Shown: positions 1-9,710, counted from the stretch's first letter. The stretch: 32,880 bases of DNA from Massilia sp. UBA2709 (GCA_002354135.1 DEKZ01000113.1:975-33854); one strand, 5' to 3'. Notes: generated from the letters alone by a model not told the origin. Made by a program: numbers and translations.

Positions 1-20
1 GACCACTCTGCCACCTCTCC
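1..20 (-). tRNA. tRNA-Ser, 5' end only (cut by window start)
   Basis: Read on the minus strand, the 20 bases are identical to the first 20 bases of the complete tRNA-Ser at 373-462. The upstream 46 bases (21-66) also match the leader and -10 region of that gene closely, so this is the second member of a tandem tRNA-Ser pair. The rest lies outside the window, so the anticodon cannot be read. Confidence 0.8.
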
Positions 21-57
21 TTATTCGGTGCGTTGCGGTCGTTGCAAGCGAGGCCGC

Positions 58-63
58 ATTATA
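58..63 (-). promoter_or_regulatory. -10 box of the promoter of the truncated tRNA-Ser
   Basis: On the minus strand this reads TATAAT, a perfect sigma-70 -10 hexamer, followed by a GC-rich discriminator (GCGG) of the kind found at stable-RNA promoters. It lies 38 bases upstream of the tRNA 5' end. The same arrangement recurs at 499-504 in front of the other copy. No convincing -35 box was found. Confidence 0.5.
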
Positions 64-148
64 GCGAAGGTTTGGTGTTTGTGGGAAGGGGAAAGATGTG
101 CTGTGCGTAAATTTTTTTTGGAATGACTTCGGGCTGGGCTGAAGGCGC

Positions 149-332
149 GTGGTGGTTCGCTTTACTTCGCAAAACCGAAGGCGAACTGCGCAAACCACAA
201 AAGCGAATATGACTCGCTGCGGTCGCAAAGGGGCGGGATTCGCCCACGTGCCGCGGGCCGCGGTTGCGCGAGTACGCGCAACCCTTCGAATCCCACACGC
301 AGAGCCCGCAGGGGCTCTGCTCCTCTCCGCCA
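149..332. repeat. Structured tRNA-linked repeat with an inverted, interrupted tRNA-Ser 3' end
   Basis: This stretch holds no credible gene but several inverted repeats: GTGGTTCGC (152-160) with GCAAACCAC (190-198), GGGATTCG (235-242) with CGAATCCC (287-294), a 9-bp hairpin at 262-283 resembling a serine tRNA variable arm, and a perfect 8-bp hairpin at 300-319. On the plus strand, TTCGAATCCCAC (285-296) and CCTCTCCGCCA (322-332) are exactly the two parts of the last 23 bases of the neighbouring tRNA-Ser, inverted and split by a 25-base insert carrying the 300-319 hairpin. It looks like a degenerate tRNA-derived or REP-like element. From memory, similar sequence accompanies tRNA genes elsewhere in this family; I have not verified that. 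Confidence 0.5.
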
Positions 333-338
333 GAAAAT

Positions 339-366
339 AAAAAAGGCCCCGTTCGGGGCCTTTTTC
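339..366 (-). terminator. Rho-independent terminator after tRNA-Ser
   Basis: A perfect stem GGCCCC / GGGGCC around a GTTC loop is flanked by A5 and T5 runs, so it can terminate in either direction. It starts a few bases past the 3' end of the tRNA-Ser at 373-462 and most likely ends that transcript. The hairpin sits inside a wider 11-bp inverted repeat (322-332 with 373-383) made by the tRNA 3' end and its inverted remnant. Confidence 0.85.
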
Positions 367-371
367 ATTTA

Positions 372-462
<91 letters not shown>

Positions 463-498
463 TAATTCGGTGCGGCGCGGTCGCTGCAAGAGACACGC

Positions 499-504
499 AT
501 TATA
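499..504 (-). promoter_or_regulatory. -10 box of the tRNA-Ser(CGA) promoter
   Basis: The minus strand reads TATAAT followed by a GC-rich GCGTG discriminator. The segment 463-507 aligns with 21-66 in front of the other tRNA-Ser, with only a handful of differences, so promoter and leader were duplicated together with the tRNA. The GC-rich discriminator would fit stringent (ppGpp) control, which is inference. Confidence 0.55.
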
Positions 505-569
505 GCGATGCTCTTGCAAAAACGGAAGAGCCAATTTGCTTCAAGCGAACTGCGCTCTCCTCAAGAACT

Positions 570-1865
<1,296 letters not shown>

Positions 1866-1945
1866 GTCGGGTTGGACTTGGCTATGTCGAAACCACAATT
1901 GTACCAAGCCGTCCCGTTTTATTCGGATGATTCGGTCATCGATTT

Positions 1946-1998
1946 GCGGTGCAGCGGCATGCACCGCGGCAGGGCCCGCCCTTGCAGCGGCCCCTGCC
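1946..1998. other. Two hairpins between rarA and serS
   Basis: GCGGTGCA (1946-1953) pairs perfectly with TGCACCGC (1960-1967), and GGCAGGG (1968-1974) pairs with CCCTGCC (1992-1998). Both lie just downstream of the rarA stop on the minus strand. Neither is followed by a T tract, so they are better read as mRNA-stabilising or attenuating structures than as a strong terminator. Confidence 0.4.
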
Positions 1999-2001
1999 CC
2001 T

Positions 2002-3303
2002 TTACTCCTGCGCGTCGGCGTCGAGCTGGCGCAGGAAGGCCAGCTTGTCCGCGATCTTCGCTTCCATCCCGCGCGGCACCGGCTGGTACCAGCCCGGTTC
2101 CGGCATGCCCTCCGGCAGGTAGGTTTCGCCGGCCGCGTAGGCGTGCGGCTCGTCGTGGGCGTAGCGGTACTCGTGCCCATAGCCGAGCTCCTTCATGAGC
2201 TTGGTCGGCGCGTTGCGCAGGTGCACCGGCACCTCGCGCGACCTGTCCTTGCGCACAAAGGCCATGGCGGCATTGAAGGCGTTGTAGCCGGCATTGCTCT
2301 TGGCCGCGATCGCCAGGTACACCACGGCCTGGCCCAGCGCCAGCTCGCCCTCGGGCGAACCGAGGCGCTCGTAGGTGGTGGCGGCGTCGTTGGCGATCTG
2401 CATGGCGCGCGGATCGGCCAGGCCGATGTCTTCCCAGGCCATGCGCACGATGCGGCGCGACAGGTACTTGGCGTCCGCCCCGCCGTCGAGCATGCGGCAC
2501 AGCCAATACAGGGCCGCGTCCGGATGCGAGCCGCGCACCGATTTGTGCAGGGCCGATATCTGGTCGTAGAAATTGTCGCCGCCCTTGTCGAAGCGACGCG
2601 AGTTGAGCGTGAGCGCGTTGTCGACGAAGCCGCCGGTGATGTGGGTGACGCCCGAGGTCTCGGCCGAGGTCTTGGTCTGCTCCAGCAGGTTCAGGAAGCG
2701 GCGCGCGTCGCCGTCGGCATAGCCGACCAGGGTATTCACCGCCACCTCATCAAAACTGAGATGCTTCAGCACCCGCTCCTGGGCGCGCTTGAGGAGCTGG
2801 CGCATCTCGTCCTCGTTCAGGGCTTTCAGCACATAGACCTGGGAACGCGACAGCAGTGCCGAATTGACCTCGAAGGACGGGTTCTCGGTGGTGGCGCCGA
2901 TCAGCGTGACCAGGCCCGACTCCACGAAAGGCAGCAAGGCGTCCTGCTGCGACTTGTTGAAGCGGTGGATCTCGTCGATGAAGAGAATCGTGTGCTTGCT
3001 GCGCGCCAGGTACTGCTCGGCCTGCTCGACGGCGGCGCGAATGTCCTTCACGCCCGACAGCACGGCCGACAGCGCAATGAATTCGCAGTCGAATGCGTAG
3101 GCGGTCAGGCGCGCCAGCGTGGTCTTGCCGACGCCGGGCGGGCCCCAGAGGATCATCGAATGCGGCTTGCCCGACTTGAACACCAGGTTCAGGGGCTTGC
3201 CCTCGCCCAGCAGGGGGCTCTGGCCGATGACTTCGCCGATGGTGCGCGGGCGCAGCGCCTCGGCCAGCGGCGGCGCGGGTTCGGTCTTGAACAGGTCATC
3301 CAC
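2002..3303 (-). CDS. rarA: Replication-associated recombination protein A (AAA+ ATPase, MgsA/RarA/WRNIP1 family)
   Basis: A clamp-loader-like AAA+ ATPase that acts at stalled replication forks and interacts with SSB in characterised bacteria. The 433-residue length is typical. Visible motifs are Walker A GPPGVGKT (residues 54-61), Walker B ILFIDEIHRF (D110, E111), and the sensor 1 region GATTENPSFEVNSALLSRSQ. The C-terminal half carries the family's oligomerisation region (KYLSRRIVRMAWEDIGLADP). The ATG start gives MDDLFKTE, the usual family start. It lies between the oxidoreductase gene and serS; in E. coli rarA directly follows lolA, so the oxidoreductase breaks an otherwise familiar order. 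Confidence 0.96.
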   Translation of the reverse strand: MDDLFKTEPAPPLAEALRPRTIGEVIGQSPLLGEGKPLNLVFKSGKPHSMILWGPPGVGKTTLARLTAYAFDCEFIALSAVLSGVKDIRAAVEQAEQYLARSKHTILFIDEIHRFNKSQQDALLPFVESGLVTLIGATTENPSFEVNSALLSRSQVYVLKALNEDEMRQLLKRAQERVLKHLSFDEVAVNTLVGYADGDARRFLNLLEQTKTSAETSGVTHITGGFVDNALTLNSRRFDKGGDNFYDQISALHKSVRGSHPDAALYWLCRMLDGGADAKYLSRRIVRMAWEDIGLADPRAMQIANDAATTYERLGSPEGELALGQAVVYLAIAAKSNAGYNAFNAAMAFVRKDRSREVPVHLRNAPTKLMKELGYGHEYRYAHDEPHAYAAGETYLPEGMPEPGWYQPVPRGMEAKIADKLAFLRQLDADAQE

Positions 3304-3475
3304 GGCGGCCTCCGGCGCGCGGCAAAAGAGGATGCTTCAGAAGCTGTTTCGAGTGCAAAATGTTGTGCATGCGGCTAGTGTAGCCGATGCGCGCAGGCGC
3401 TGCGAGGATGCCGCGCCCCCGTGCCGGCGCGCACACTTGATGCAAACGCAGGCGTGCGCCATCACAGGTTCAGAC

Positions 3476-4411
3476 TCAGGGCTTGCCGACATAGAGCACG
3501 ATCTTGCCCACGGCCCGGCCGCTTTCGCTTAACGCATGCGCGGCATTGATGTCCTCCAGCGCGAACTCGGCGCCGACGATCGGCCGCAGCTTGCCGCCAT
3601 CGACCATTGCCGCCAGGCGCTCGAGCACCGGGGCGTTCGGCCCGATGAAGACGAAGCCCGCGCGCAGGCCCATTGCGTTCGCCTTTTCCTCGCTGGGCGG
3701 GCTGATGATCGAGACCTGGATGCCGCCCGGCTTGAGGATGGACCAGGCCGCGTCCTGCACCTCGCCGCCGATGGTGTCGAACACGGCGTCGACCGGTTCG
3801 ACCGCATCGGCCACTTTGGTCGCCGTGTAGTCGACGAACTGGTCCACGCCCAGCGACTCCACCAGCGCGCGGTTGCGGCCGGAAGCAGTGGCGATGACGG
3901 TGGCGCCCGCGGCTTTCACGAGCTGGATCGCGAGCGAGCCGACGCCGCCGGAACCGGCCTGGACCAGCACGCGCTGGCCGGGCTTGACCTGGGCGGTGTC
4001 CATCATCGCTTCCCAGGCCGTGATGCCGGCCAGCGGCAGCGAGGCCGCTTCCACGTGCGAGATGGTGCGCGGCTTGCGCGCGCATTCGCTGGCGCGGATC
4101 GCCACGAACTCGGCATAGGTGCCGTTGCGCGCGAGGTCGGGCCGCGAGAAGACGGCGTCGCCGGGCTGCCATTGCGTGACCTGGGCGCCGACCTGCTCCA
4201 CTACGCCGGACACGTCCCAGCCGAGCGTCAGCGGCAGCGCGTGCGGAATCATCTGCGCCAGGTAGCCTTCGCGGACCTTCCAGTCGACCGGGTTGATCGA
4301 GGCGGCCACGACCCGCACCAGCACTTCGTCCGGGGCGATGTCGGGAACCGGGATGTCGTCGATGGAGAGGACCTCGCGTCCTCCGTATTGATGGATGCGT
4401 ACTGCTTTCAT
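3476..4411 (-). CDS. NADP-dependent oxidoreductase, zinc-free quinone oxidoreductase-like MDR family
   Basis: A 311-residue medium-chain dehydrogenase/reductase. The N-terminal GroES-like part starts MKAVRIHQYGGREVL and contains DEVLVRVVAASINPVDWKVR. The Rossmann part carries VLVQAGSGGVGSLAIQLVKA, the nucleotide-binding AGSGGVG motif. No cysteine cluster for structural zinc is visible, which fits quinone oxidoreductase or enoyl reductase-like members reducing quinones or activated alkenes with NADPH. The start at 4411 was chosen because GAGGAAG lies just upstream; longer frames add an unconserved leader. The gene sits alone between lolA and rarA and is preceded by two palindromes (4493-4527) that could be a repressor site. 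The physiological substrate is not known. Confidence 0.9.
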   Translation of the reverse strand: MKAVRIHQYGGREVLSIDDIPVPDIAPDEVLVRVVAASINPVDWKVREGYLAQMIPHALPLTLGWDVSGVVEQVGAQVTQWQPGDAVFSRPDLARNGTYAEFVAIRASECARKPRTISHVEAASLPLAGITAWEAMMDTAQVKPGQRVLVQAGSGGVGSLAIQLVKAAGATVIATASGRNRALVESLGVDQFVDYTATKVADAVEPVDAVFDTIGGEVQDAAWSILKPGGIQVSIISPPSEEKANAMGLRAGFVFIGPNAPVLERLAAMVDGGKLRPIVGAEFALEDINAAHALSESGRAVGKIVLYVGKP

Positions 4412-4492
4412 GGGGTCTTCCTCGCATGGCCGTTCGTCGTGGAGCGATTCTACGGCTTGTACGCGGGAGACCTGTTCCGCATCAAGCAACTA

Positions 4493-4527
4493 CAACAATT
4501 GTTGAGCTCACCTAAACAATTGTTTAG
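4493..4527. promoter_or_regulatory. Paired ACAATTGT palindromes upstream of the oxidoreductase gene
   Basis: Two perfect palindromes share the core ACAATTGT: CAACAATTGTTG (4493-4504) and CTAAACAATTGTTTAG (4512-4527), with centres 21 bases apart, two helical turns. The second overlaps the lolA stop codon. The pair lies about 80-115 bases upstream of the oxidoreductase start, where its promoter would be expected. The arrangement fits a dimeric repressor, perhaps MarR- or HxlR-like. The regulator is not encoded nearby. Confidence 0.5.
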
Positions 4528-5159
4528 TTGTTGATCACGTCCGCGCCCTTCGGGATCTCGAACTTGAACTGCTGGGCGCCCAGCGACGGGTTGCGCTGGA
4601 AGTTGGTGAACTTCAGCACCGAGGTCTGGCCGAAGGTGTCCTTCAGTTCCATCGCCTGGGGAATGCCGTCGCGCAGGCCGATGCTGATCTGCTCGAAGGT
4701 GGTGTCGCGCGCCTTGGGCACGGCGTTCAGCCACTCCAGGCCGTCGCGGGTGCCCGCCTCGGACAGGGTGAAGTTCTTTTCCAGGTCGTTGCTGCCGAAC
4801 AGGATCGCGGCCGGCGAGGAACCCAGGGCATTACCCAGCTTCTTGACCGTGACCTGGTTCAGGTCCTTGTCGTAGATGTAGAGCTGGTCGCCGTCGGCCT
4901 GCAGCAGCTGCTCGTAGGGCTTCTGGTAGTTCCAGATGAACTTGCCGGGACGGGCGAAGACGAAGCTGCCGCTCGAGGCCGGGGTGGCCTTGCCGTTGGC
5001 GGACTTGCGCACTTGCTGCTGGGTGAATTCGCCCTTGGCGGACTTGGTGCCGGAGACGAAGGACTTGAACTGGTCGAGGGCGGCGGCGTGGGCGGCGCCA
5101 GAGAGGGCCAGGGTGGCGGTGAACAATGCAGCGAGGACGTTCTTGGTATTTTTATTCAT
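4524..5159 (-). CDS. lolA: Outer-membrane lipoprotein carrier protein LolA
   Basis: Periplasmic chaperone that takes lipoproteins from the LolCDE complex in the inner membrane and hands them to LolB. The 211-residue product has a clear signal peptide (MNKNTKNVLAALFTATLALS, cleavage after AHA at about residue 25). The mature start contains LDQFKSFVSGTKSAKGEFTQ, and the fold's PGKFIWNYQKPYEQLLQADG segment follows, typical of LolA. A good ribosome binding site (AAAGGA) lies nine bases before the ATG. It lies 125 bases downstream of ftsK on the same strand, matching the ftsK-lolA order of many proteobacteria. Confidence 0.95.
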   Translation of the reverse strand: MNKNTKNVLAALFTATLALSGAAHAAALDQFKSFVSGTKSAKGEFTQQQVRKSANGKATPASSGSFVFARPGKFIWNYQKPYEQLLQADGDQLYIYDKDLNQVTVKKLGNALGSSPAAILFGSNDLEKNFTLSEAGTRDGLEWLNAVPKARDTTFEQISIGLRDGIPQAMELKDTFGQTSVLKFTNFQRNPSLGAQQFKFEIPKGADVINN

Positions 5160-5197
5160 CGTGATCCTTTCGAGTGTGCGGTGTGCATAAGCACGAC

Positions 5198-5223
5198 CGC
5201 GTGGGCACGAGTGCCCACCCTAC
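5198..5223. repeat. REP-like palindrome, copy 1
   Basis: The stem GTGGGCAC / GTGCCCAC with a GA loop is followed by the conserved tail CCTAC. The same unit occurs twice more at 28113-28139 and 28218-28244, with a compensated base change in one stem. It lies in the ftsK-lolA intergenic gap next to a second imperfect hairpin at 5227-5251. Confidence 0.7.
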
Positions 5224-5284
5224 AAAGGCGAGTCGCGGCATGCGAATCGCCCGGTGGACACCCGAGACCGTTAAACGGGACGGC

Positions 5285-7786
5285 TTACTCGGCGTTGGCG
5301 GCCGGGACGAGGATATCGCGGTTGCCGTTCGACTGCATCGAGGACACCACGCCGCTCTGCTCCATCTGTTCGAGCAGGCGCGCGGCGCGGTTGTAGCCGA
5401 TGCGCAGGTGGCGCTGGACCAGCGAGATCGAGGCGCGGCGGTGTTTCAGCACCACGGCCACGGCCTGGTCGTACATGGCGTCGGACTCGCCGCCGCCTTC
5501 GCCGGCCATGGCGCCATCGCCGCCGGCGCCACCCTCTTCCAGCGTGCCGCCTTCGAGTATGCCTTCAATGTAATTCGGCTCGCCCATCGATTGAAGATGT
5601 TTTACAACTCGATGCACTTCGTCGTCCGACACGAAGGCGCCGTGCACGCGGATCGGCAGGCCGGTACCCGGCGGCATGTAGAGCATGTCGCCCATGCCGA
5701 GCAGGGTTTCGGCGCCCATCTGGTCGAGAATCGTGCGCGAGTCGATCTTGGACGAGACCTGGAACGCGATGCGGGTCGGGATGTTGGCCTTGATCAGGCC
5801 GGTGATCACGTCGACCGACGGACGCTGGGTAGCAAGAATCAAGTGGATCCCCGCCGCGCGCGCCTTCTGGGCGATACGCGCGATCAGTTCCTCGACCTTC
5901 TTGCCCACGACCATCATCAGGTCGGCCAGTTCGTCGATGATGATGACAATGGTCGGCAGCTTCTCGAGCGGCTCGGGATTGTCCGGCGAGATCGAGAACG
6001 GGTTCGGGATGTGCTCTTCGCGCTTTTGCGCGTCCAGGATCTTGGCGTTGTAGCCGGCCAGGTTGCGCACGCCCAGCTTGCTCATCAATTTGTAGCGGCG
6101 CTCCATCTCGTTCACCGCCCAGTTCAGGGCGTGGCCGGCCTGGCGCATGTCGGTCACGACCGGCGCCAGCAGGTGCGGGATGCCCTCGTACACCGACATT
6201 TCCAGCATCTTCGGGTCGATCAGGATCAGGCGCACGTCCGCCGGATCGGCCTTGTACAGCAGCGAGAGGATGGTCGCGTTGATGCCGACCGATTTACCCG
6301 AACCGGTGGTGCCCGCCACCAGCAGGTGGGGCATCTTGGCCAGGTCGGCCACCACCGGCTTGCCGGCGATGTCCTTGCCCAGGGCAACCGTCAGGTTCGA
6401 GGCGCTGTCGTTGTAGACCTTGGAACCGACGATTTCCGTCAGGCGCACGATCTGGCGCTTCGGATTCGGCAGCTCGAGCGCCATGTAGTTCTTGCCCGGG
6501 ATGGTCTCGACCACGCGGATCGAGGTCAGCGAGAGCGAACGCGCGAGATCCCTTGCCAGGTTGACGATCTGGCTGCCCTTGACGCCGGTGGCCGGCTCGA
6601 TCTCGTAGCGGGTGACGACCGGGCCCGGATAGGCGGCCACGACCTTGGCTTCGACGCCGAAGTCGGACAGCTTCTTCTCGATCAGGCGGCTGGTGAACTC
6701 CAAGGTGTCGACGGCCACGGTTTCCTGGGCCGGCGGCGGCTCGTCCAGCAGGGCCAGCGGCGGCAGGGTCGAGTCGCCCGGCAGGTCGCGGAACAGCGGG
6801 GTCTGCTGTTCCTTCTGGGCGCGCTCGCCCTTCGGCACCGACAGCATCGCCGGTTCGATCTTGATCGGGGCTGCGGCCGGCGCGGCGGCGCCAGGCGCCG
6901 GCATGCTCATGGCGGCCGACACCGGCTTCGCATCGAACTCTTCGTCCGCGTCGAAACGCGGTTCCTTCGGAGCGCTGGCGGCACGCGGCGCCGCCGTGTC
7001 CAGCTGCGGCTCGGCGCGCGCTGCAGCCGGCGCCGGTTTCTCGACCTGCTTTGCGCGCTCGGTGACCAGCGCCTCGTCGCGCTTGACGGCAGCGGCCTCG
7101 CCCTGGCGGCGGTCTTCGCGGTCCTCGATGCGCAGGCGGAACCAGTCCAGCGTCAGCTCGAGCGTTTCGCCGATGCGTTCGGCCACGGCCAGCCATGACA
7201 CCTGGAAGAACAGCGAAAAGCCCAGGCCGAACAGCAGGAGCAGCAACAGCGTGGCGCCGGTGGAGCCGAAGGCGGCCTGCGAGGCGTGGCCGAGCAGCTG
7301 GCCCAGCACCCCGCCCGGGGCGCGCGGCAGGTCGACGTCCCAGGACCACATGCGCAGGTATTCCAGGCCGACGCTGCCGGCGAACATCAGGGCAAAGCCG
7401 ATCCAGCGGATGATGAACTCGTCCTGGTGCTCGGGCTCGCGCGGCTGCGGATTCTTGTCGGTCAGGCGGCGGTAGCCGCGCCAGACCACGCGCAGGAACA
7501 GCACGCCCCACCACCAGGCGGAAAAGCCGAAGATGAACAGCAGCAGGTCGGCCAGCCAGGCGCCCGCGCTGCCGCCGAGGTTGGCAATCGCCGGGACCGT
7601 GTTGGCGTGCGACCAGCCCGGATCGGCCTTGTTGTAACTTAATAAAATCAGGACGAAATACAGGAAGGCGACGGCCGTGGCGATCCAGCGCGCCTCGAGC
7701 AGGAGGCGCGCGAGCCTGCCCGGCAGCGGCGCGCGTGCCGAATTGCGGGGGACGTTCGAGGGAGGGGCGGAACTCTTCTTGCTCAT
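5285..7786 (-). CDS. ftsK: DNA translocase FtsK
   Basis: Septal DNA pump that clears and aligns chromosome termini at division and activates XerCD at dif. The 833-residue product has an N-terminal domain with about four membrane segments (the first around residues 33-50, ARWIATAVAFLYFVLILLSY). A variable Ala/Pro/Glu-rich linker of roughly 230-340 follows. The motor carries Walker A GTTGSGKS (492-499) and a Walker B region VRLILIDPKMLEMSVYEG. The C-terminal winged-helix gamma domain (YDQAVAVVLKHRRASISLVQ onwards) reads KOPS sites. The linker is short compared with E. coli FtsK (1329 residues), as is common in betaproteobacteria. It is divergent from trxB and upstream of lolA. Confidence 0.96.
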   Translation of the reverse strand: MSKKSSAPPSNVPRNSARAPLPGRLARLLLEARWIATAVAFLYFVLILLSYNKADPGWSHANTVPAIANLGGSAGAWLADLLLFIFGFSAWWWGVLFLRVVWRGYRRLTDKNPQPREPEHQDEFIIRWIGFALMFAGSVGLEYLRMWSWDVDLPRAPGGVLGQLLGHASQAAFGSTGATLLLLLLFGLGFSLFFQVSWLAVAERIGETLELTLDWFRLRIEDREDRRQGEAAAVKRDEALVTERAKQVEKPAPAAARAEPQLDTAAPRAASAPKEPRFDADEEFDAKPVSAAMSMPAPGAAAPAAAPIKIEPAMLSVPKGERAQKEQQTPLFRDLPGDSTLPPLALLDEPPPAQETVAVDTLEFTSRLIEKKLSDFGVEAKVVAAYPGPVVTRYEIEPATGVKGSQIVNLARDLARSLSLTSIRVVETIPGKNYMALELPNPKRQIVRLTEIVGSKVYNDSASNLTVALGKDIAGKPVVADLAKMPHLLVAGTTGSGKSVGINATILSLLYKADPADVRLILIDPKMLEMSVYEGIPHLLAPVVTDMRQAGHALNWAVNEMERRYKLMSKLGVRNLAGYNAKILDAQKREEHIPNPFSISPDNPEPLEKLPTIVIIIDELADLMMVVGKKVEELIARIAQKARAAGIHLILATQRPSVDVITGLIKANIPTRIAFQVSSKIDSRTILDQMGAETLLGMGDMLYMPPGTGLPIRVHGAFVSDDEVHRVVKHLQSMGEPNYIEGILEGGTLEEGGAGGDGAMAGEGGGESDAMYDQAVAVVLKHRRASISLVQRHLRIGYNRAARLLEQMEQSGVVSSMQSNGNRDILVPAANAE

Positions 7787-7828
7787 GCTGGGTGATGCTG
7801 TTCTGTTCGCTGAATGCGGAATCCATCC

Positions 7829-7834
7829 ATTCTA
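7829..7834 (-). promoter_or_regulatory. ftsK: Possible -10 box for ftsK
   Basis: The minus strand reads TAGAAT, 43 bases upstream of the ftsK ATG, just after an AT-rich GGCAATATATGCC patch. No good -35 is visible, so this is a weak prediction. Confidence 0.3.
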
Positions 7835-7863
7835 AGGCATATATTGCCGAGACGGCCTCATCA

Positions 7864-7893
7864 TTCATGCTTGTGCGCATCATCGTCTATAAT
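7864..7893 (+). promoter_or_regulatory. trxB: Probable trxB promoter
   Basis: A perfect TATAAT at 7888-7893 is preceded at 18 bases by a poor -35 (TTCATG, 7864-7869). It lies in the ftsK-trxB divergent region and would give a leader of roughly 115-120 bases before the trxB ATG. Confidence 0.45.
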
Positions 7894-8016
7894 CGGCGTT
7901 GTAATTCGACTGAACTCGAGACCGCTTCGAGAGCGTATCGAGAATGCACCGCCGGCCTTGATTCTGCCCGCCGCGCCCCCAGTTTCCCATTTTCCACATC
8001 ATTATCTTCGCTCCTC

Positions 8017-8973
8017 ATGACCACTAAGAAACACGCCAAAGTCCTGATCCTCGGTTCCGGTCCCGCCGGCTACAGCGCCGCCGTCTATGCCGCCCGCGCC
8101 AATCTGAGCCCGATGCTGGTCACCGGCGTCGAGCAGGGCGGCCAATTGATGACCACGACGGACGTGGAGAACTGGCCTGGCGATCCCCTGGGCGTGCAAG
8201 GTCCCGAGCTGATGCAGCGCCTGCTGCAGCATGCGGAGCGTTTCAACACCGAGATCGTGTTCGACCACATCCACACGACCTACCTGAACGAGAAGCCGAT
8301 CCGCCTGGTGGGCGACTCGCATGAATTCACCTGCGACGCCCTGATCATCGCCACCGGCGCCTCGGCCCAGTACCTCGGCCTGGAATCGGAACAGGCCTTC
8401 ATGGGCCGCGGCGTGTCGGCCTGCGCCACCTGCGACGGCTTCTTCTACCGTAACCAGGAAGTGGCGGTCATCGGCGGCGGCAACACCGCGGTCGAGGAAG
8501 CCCTCTACCTGGCAGGCATCGCCTCCAAGGTCACCCTGATCCACCGCCGCGACAAGTTCCGCGCCGAGCCCATCCTGGTCGACCGCCTGATGGCCAAGGT
8601 TGCCGAAGGCAAGATTGCGCTGGAACTGAACCACACCCTGGAGCAGGTTGTCGGCGACGACAGCGGCGTGACCGGTCTGAAGCTGAAGTCGACCGTCGAC
8701 GGCGCCGCCAAGGACCTGACCGTGCACGGCCTGTTCGTGGCGATCGGCCACAAGCCGAACACCATGATCTTCGAAGGCCAGCTCGACATGCACAACGGCT
8801 ACATCAAGACCCGCAGCGGCACCGAAGGCATGGCCACGGCCACCAGCGTGCCGGGCGTATTCGCCGCCGGCGACGTGCAGGACCATATCTACCGCCAGGC
8901 GATCACCAGCTCGGGCAGCGGCTGCATGGCTGCGCTGGACGCCCAGCGCTACCTGGAGGCCCTCGGCGAATAA
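8017..8973 (+). CDS. trxB: Thioredoxin-disulfide reductase
   Basis: Flavoenzyme that passes electrons from NADPH through FAD to thioredoxin. The 318-residue length is normal. The FAD-binding GSGPAGYSAAVYAARA lies near residue 12, the redox-active disulfide CATCDG is in the middle, the NADPH-binding GGGNTAVEEALYLA follows, and the C-terminal FAD motif is GVFAAGDVQD. The ATG at 8017 (MTTKKHAKVLILGSG) was chosen because the FAD fold begins at once; the frame is open further upstream but that part lacks family features. No clear Shine-Dalgarno precedes it. The Smr gene follows after 10 bases, so the two are probably co-transcribed. Confidence 0.97.
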   Translation: MTTKKHAKVLILGSGPAGYSAAVYAARANLSPMLVTGVEQGGQLMTTTDVENWPGDPLGVQGPELMQRLLQHAERFNTEIVFDHIHTTYLNEKPIRLVGDSHEFTCDALIIATGASAQYLGLESEQAFMGRGVSACATCDGFFYRNQEVAVIGGGNTAVEEALYLAGIASKVTLIHRRDKFRAEPILVDRLMAKVAEGKIALELNHTLEQVVGDDSGVTGLKLKSTVDGAAKDLTVHGLFVAIGHKPNTMIFEGQLDMHNGYIKTRSGTEGMATATSVPGVFAAGDVQDHIYRQAITSSGSGCMAALDAQRYLEALGE

Positions 8974-8983
8974 AGGTGAAACG

Positions 8984-9652
8984 ATGGCGGGCATGAAAGA
9001 TTTTGCCGACCTGAAATCCTTGCGCGACCGGCTCAAGGAAGAAGAGCGCCTGCGCGCCATCGAACAAGCCGAGCGCGAGCGGCAGGAGCGGATCGCGCGC
9101 GAGCGCGCGGTCGAGTTCCGCGGCGCGATGGAAGGCGTCACCAGGATGCCCGAATCGAACCGCTACGTGCACCGGCCGGTGCAGGAAGCCCTGCTGCGCC
9201 AGCATCCGTCCAAGCGCAAGCTGAGCCAGGAAGAAGACGACGCCCTGGTGCTGCAGGAATCCCTGTCCGACCTGTTCGACGTCGACGGCCTGCTCGACGA
9301 CGACCCCACCCTGAGCTACGCCCGCGAAGGCGTGGGTCCGGACGTGGTGAAAAAGCTGCGCAAGCGCCACTGGCCCGTGCAGGACGAACTCGACCTGCAT
9401 GGCATGACGCGCGACATCGCGCGCGGCCAGCTCGGCGATTTCCTGCGCCGCTCGACCCGGCGCGGCGTGCGCTGCGTGCGCATCATCCACGGGGTCGGCT
9501 ATGGCTCGCCGGGCGGCGAACCGGTGCTGCGCTCGGTGGTGCACAGCTGGCTGGTGCAGAAGGACGAAGTCGTGGCTTTCTGCGTGGCCGGCCGCAGCGA
9601 CGGCGGCAACGGCGCCCTGATCGTCCTGCTCAAGCCTGCCCTGGACTTCTGA
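8984..9652 (+). CDS. Smr/MutS2-type endonuclease-domain protein
   Basis: The 222-residue product has a charged helical N terminus (residues 1-50, rich in Glu and Arg) and a C-terminal Smr domain. The latter contains the diagnostic ELDLHGMTRDIARGQL and RCVRIIHGVGYGSPGGEPVL, ending in a beta strand ALIVLLK. Stand-alone Smr proteins are nicking or RNA-cleaving nucleases in characterised cases; E. coli SmrB acts on collided ribosomes. Whether this one does the same is not known. AAAGGTGA lies just upstream of the ATG. It begins 10 bases after trxB and is likely translated from the same transcript. Confidence 0.9.
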   Translation: MAGMKDFADLKSLRDRLKEEERLRAIEQAERERQERIARERAVEFRGAMEGVTRMPESNRYVHRPVQEALLRQHPSKRKLSQEEDDALVLQESLSDLFDVDGLLDDDPTLSYAREGVGPDVVKKLRKRHWPVQDELDLHGMTRDIARGQLGDFLRRSTRRGVRCVRIIHGVGYGSPGGEPVLRSVVHSWLVQKDEVVAFCVAGRSDGGNGALIVLLKPALDF

Positions 9653-9688
9653 TAACTCTCTGATACAAACCGGTACGTCCCCGGCCGG

Positions 9689-9710
9689 CGTCGCGTTGTA
9701 GAATGCGACG
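9689..9710 (+). promoter_or_regulatory. Possible bphP promoter element in a small inverted repeat
   Basis: CGTCGC (9689-9694) and GCGACG (9705-9710) form a perfect 6-bp inverted repeat whose loop contains a -10-like TAGAAT (9699-9704). It lies about 50 bases upstream of the phytochrome start. No good -35 is seen, so it could also be a regulator site or a leader hairpin. Confidence 0.3.

Noticed and set aside
5174..7198. Long plus-strand open frame opposite ftsK
   Set aside because: Its composition (His, Arg, Val, Gln rich) is a shadow of ftsK codons, and ftsK has all of its motifs.
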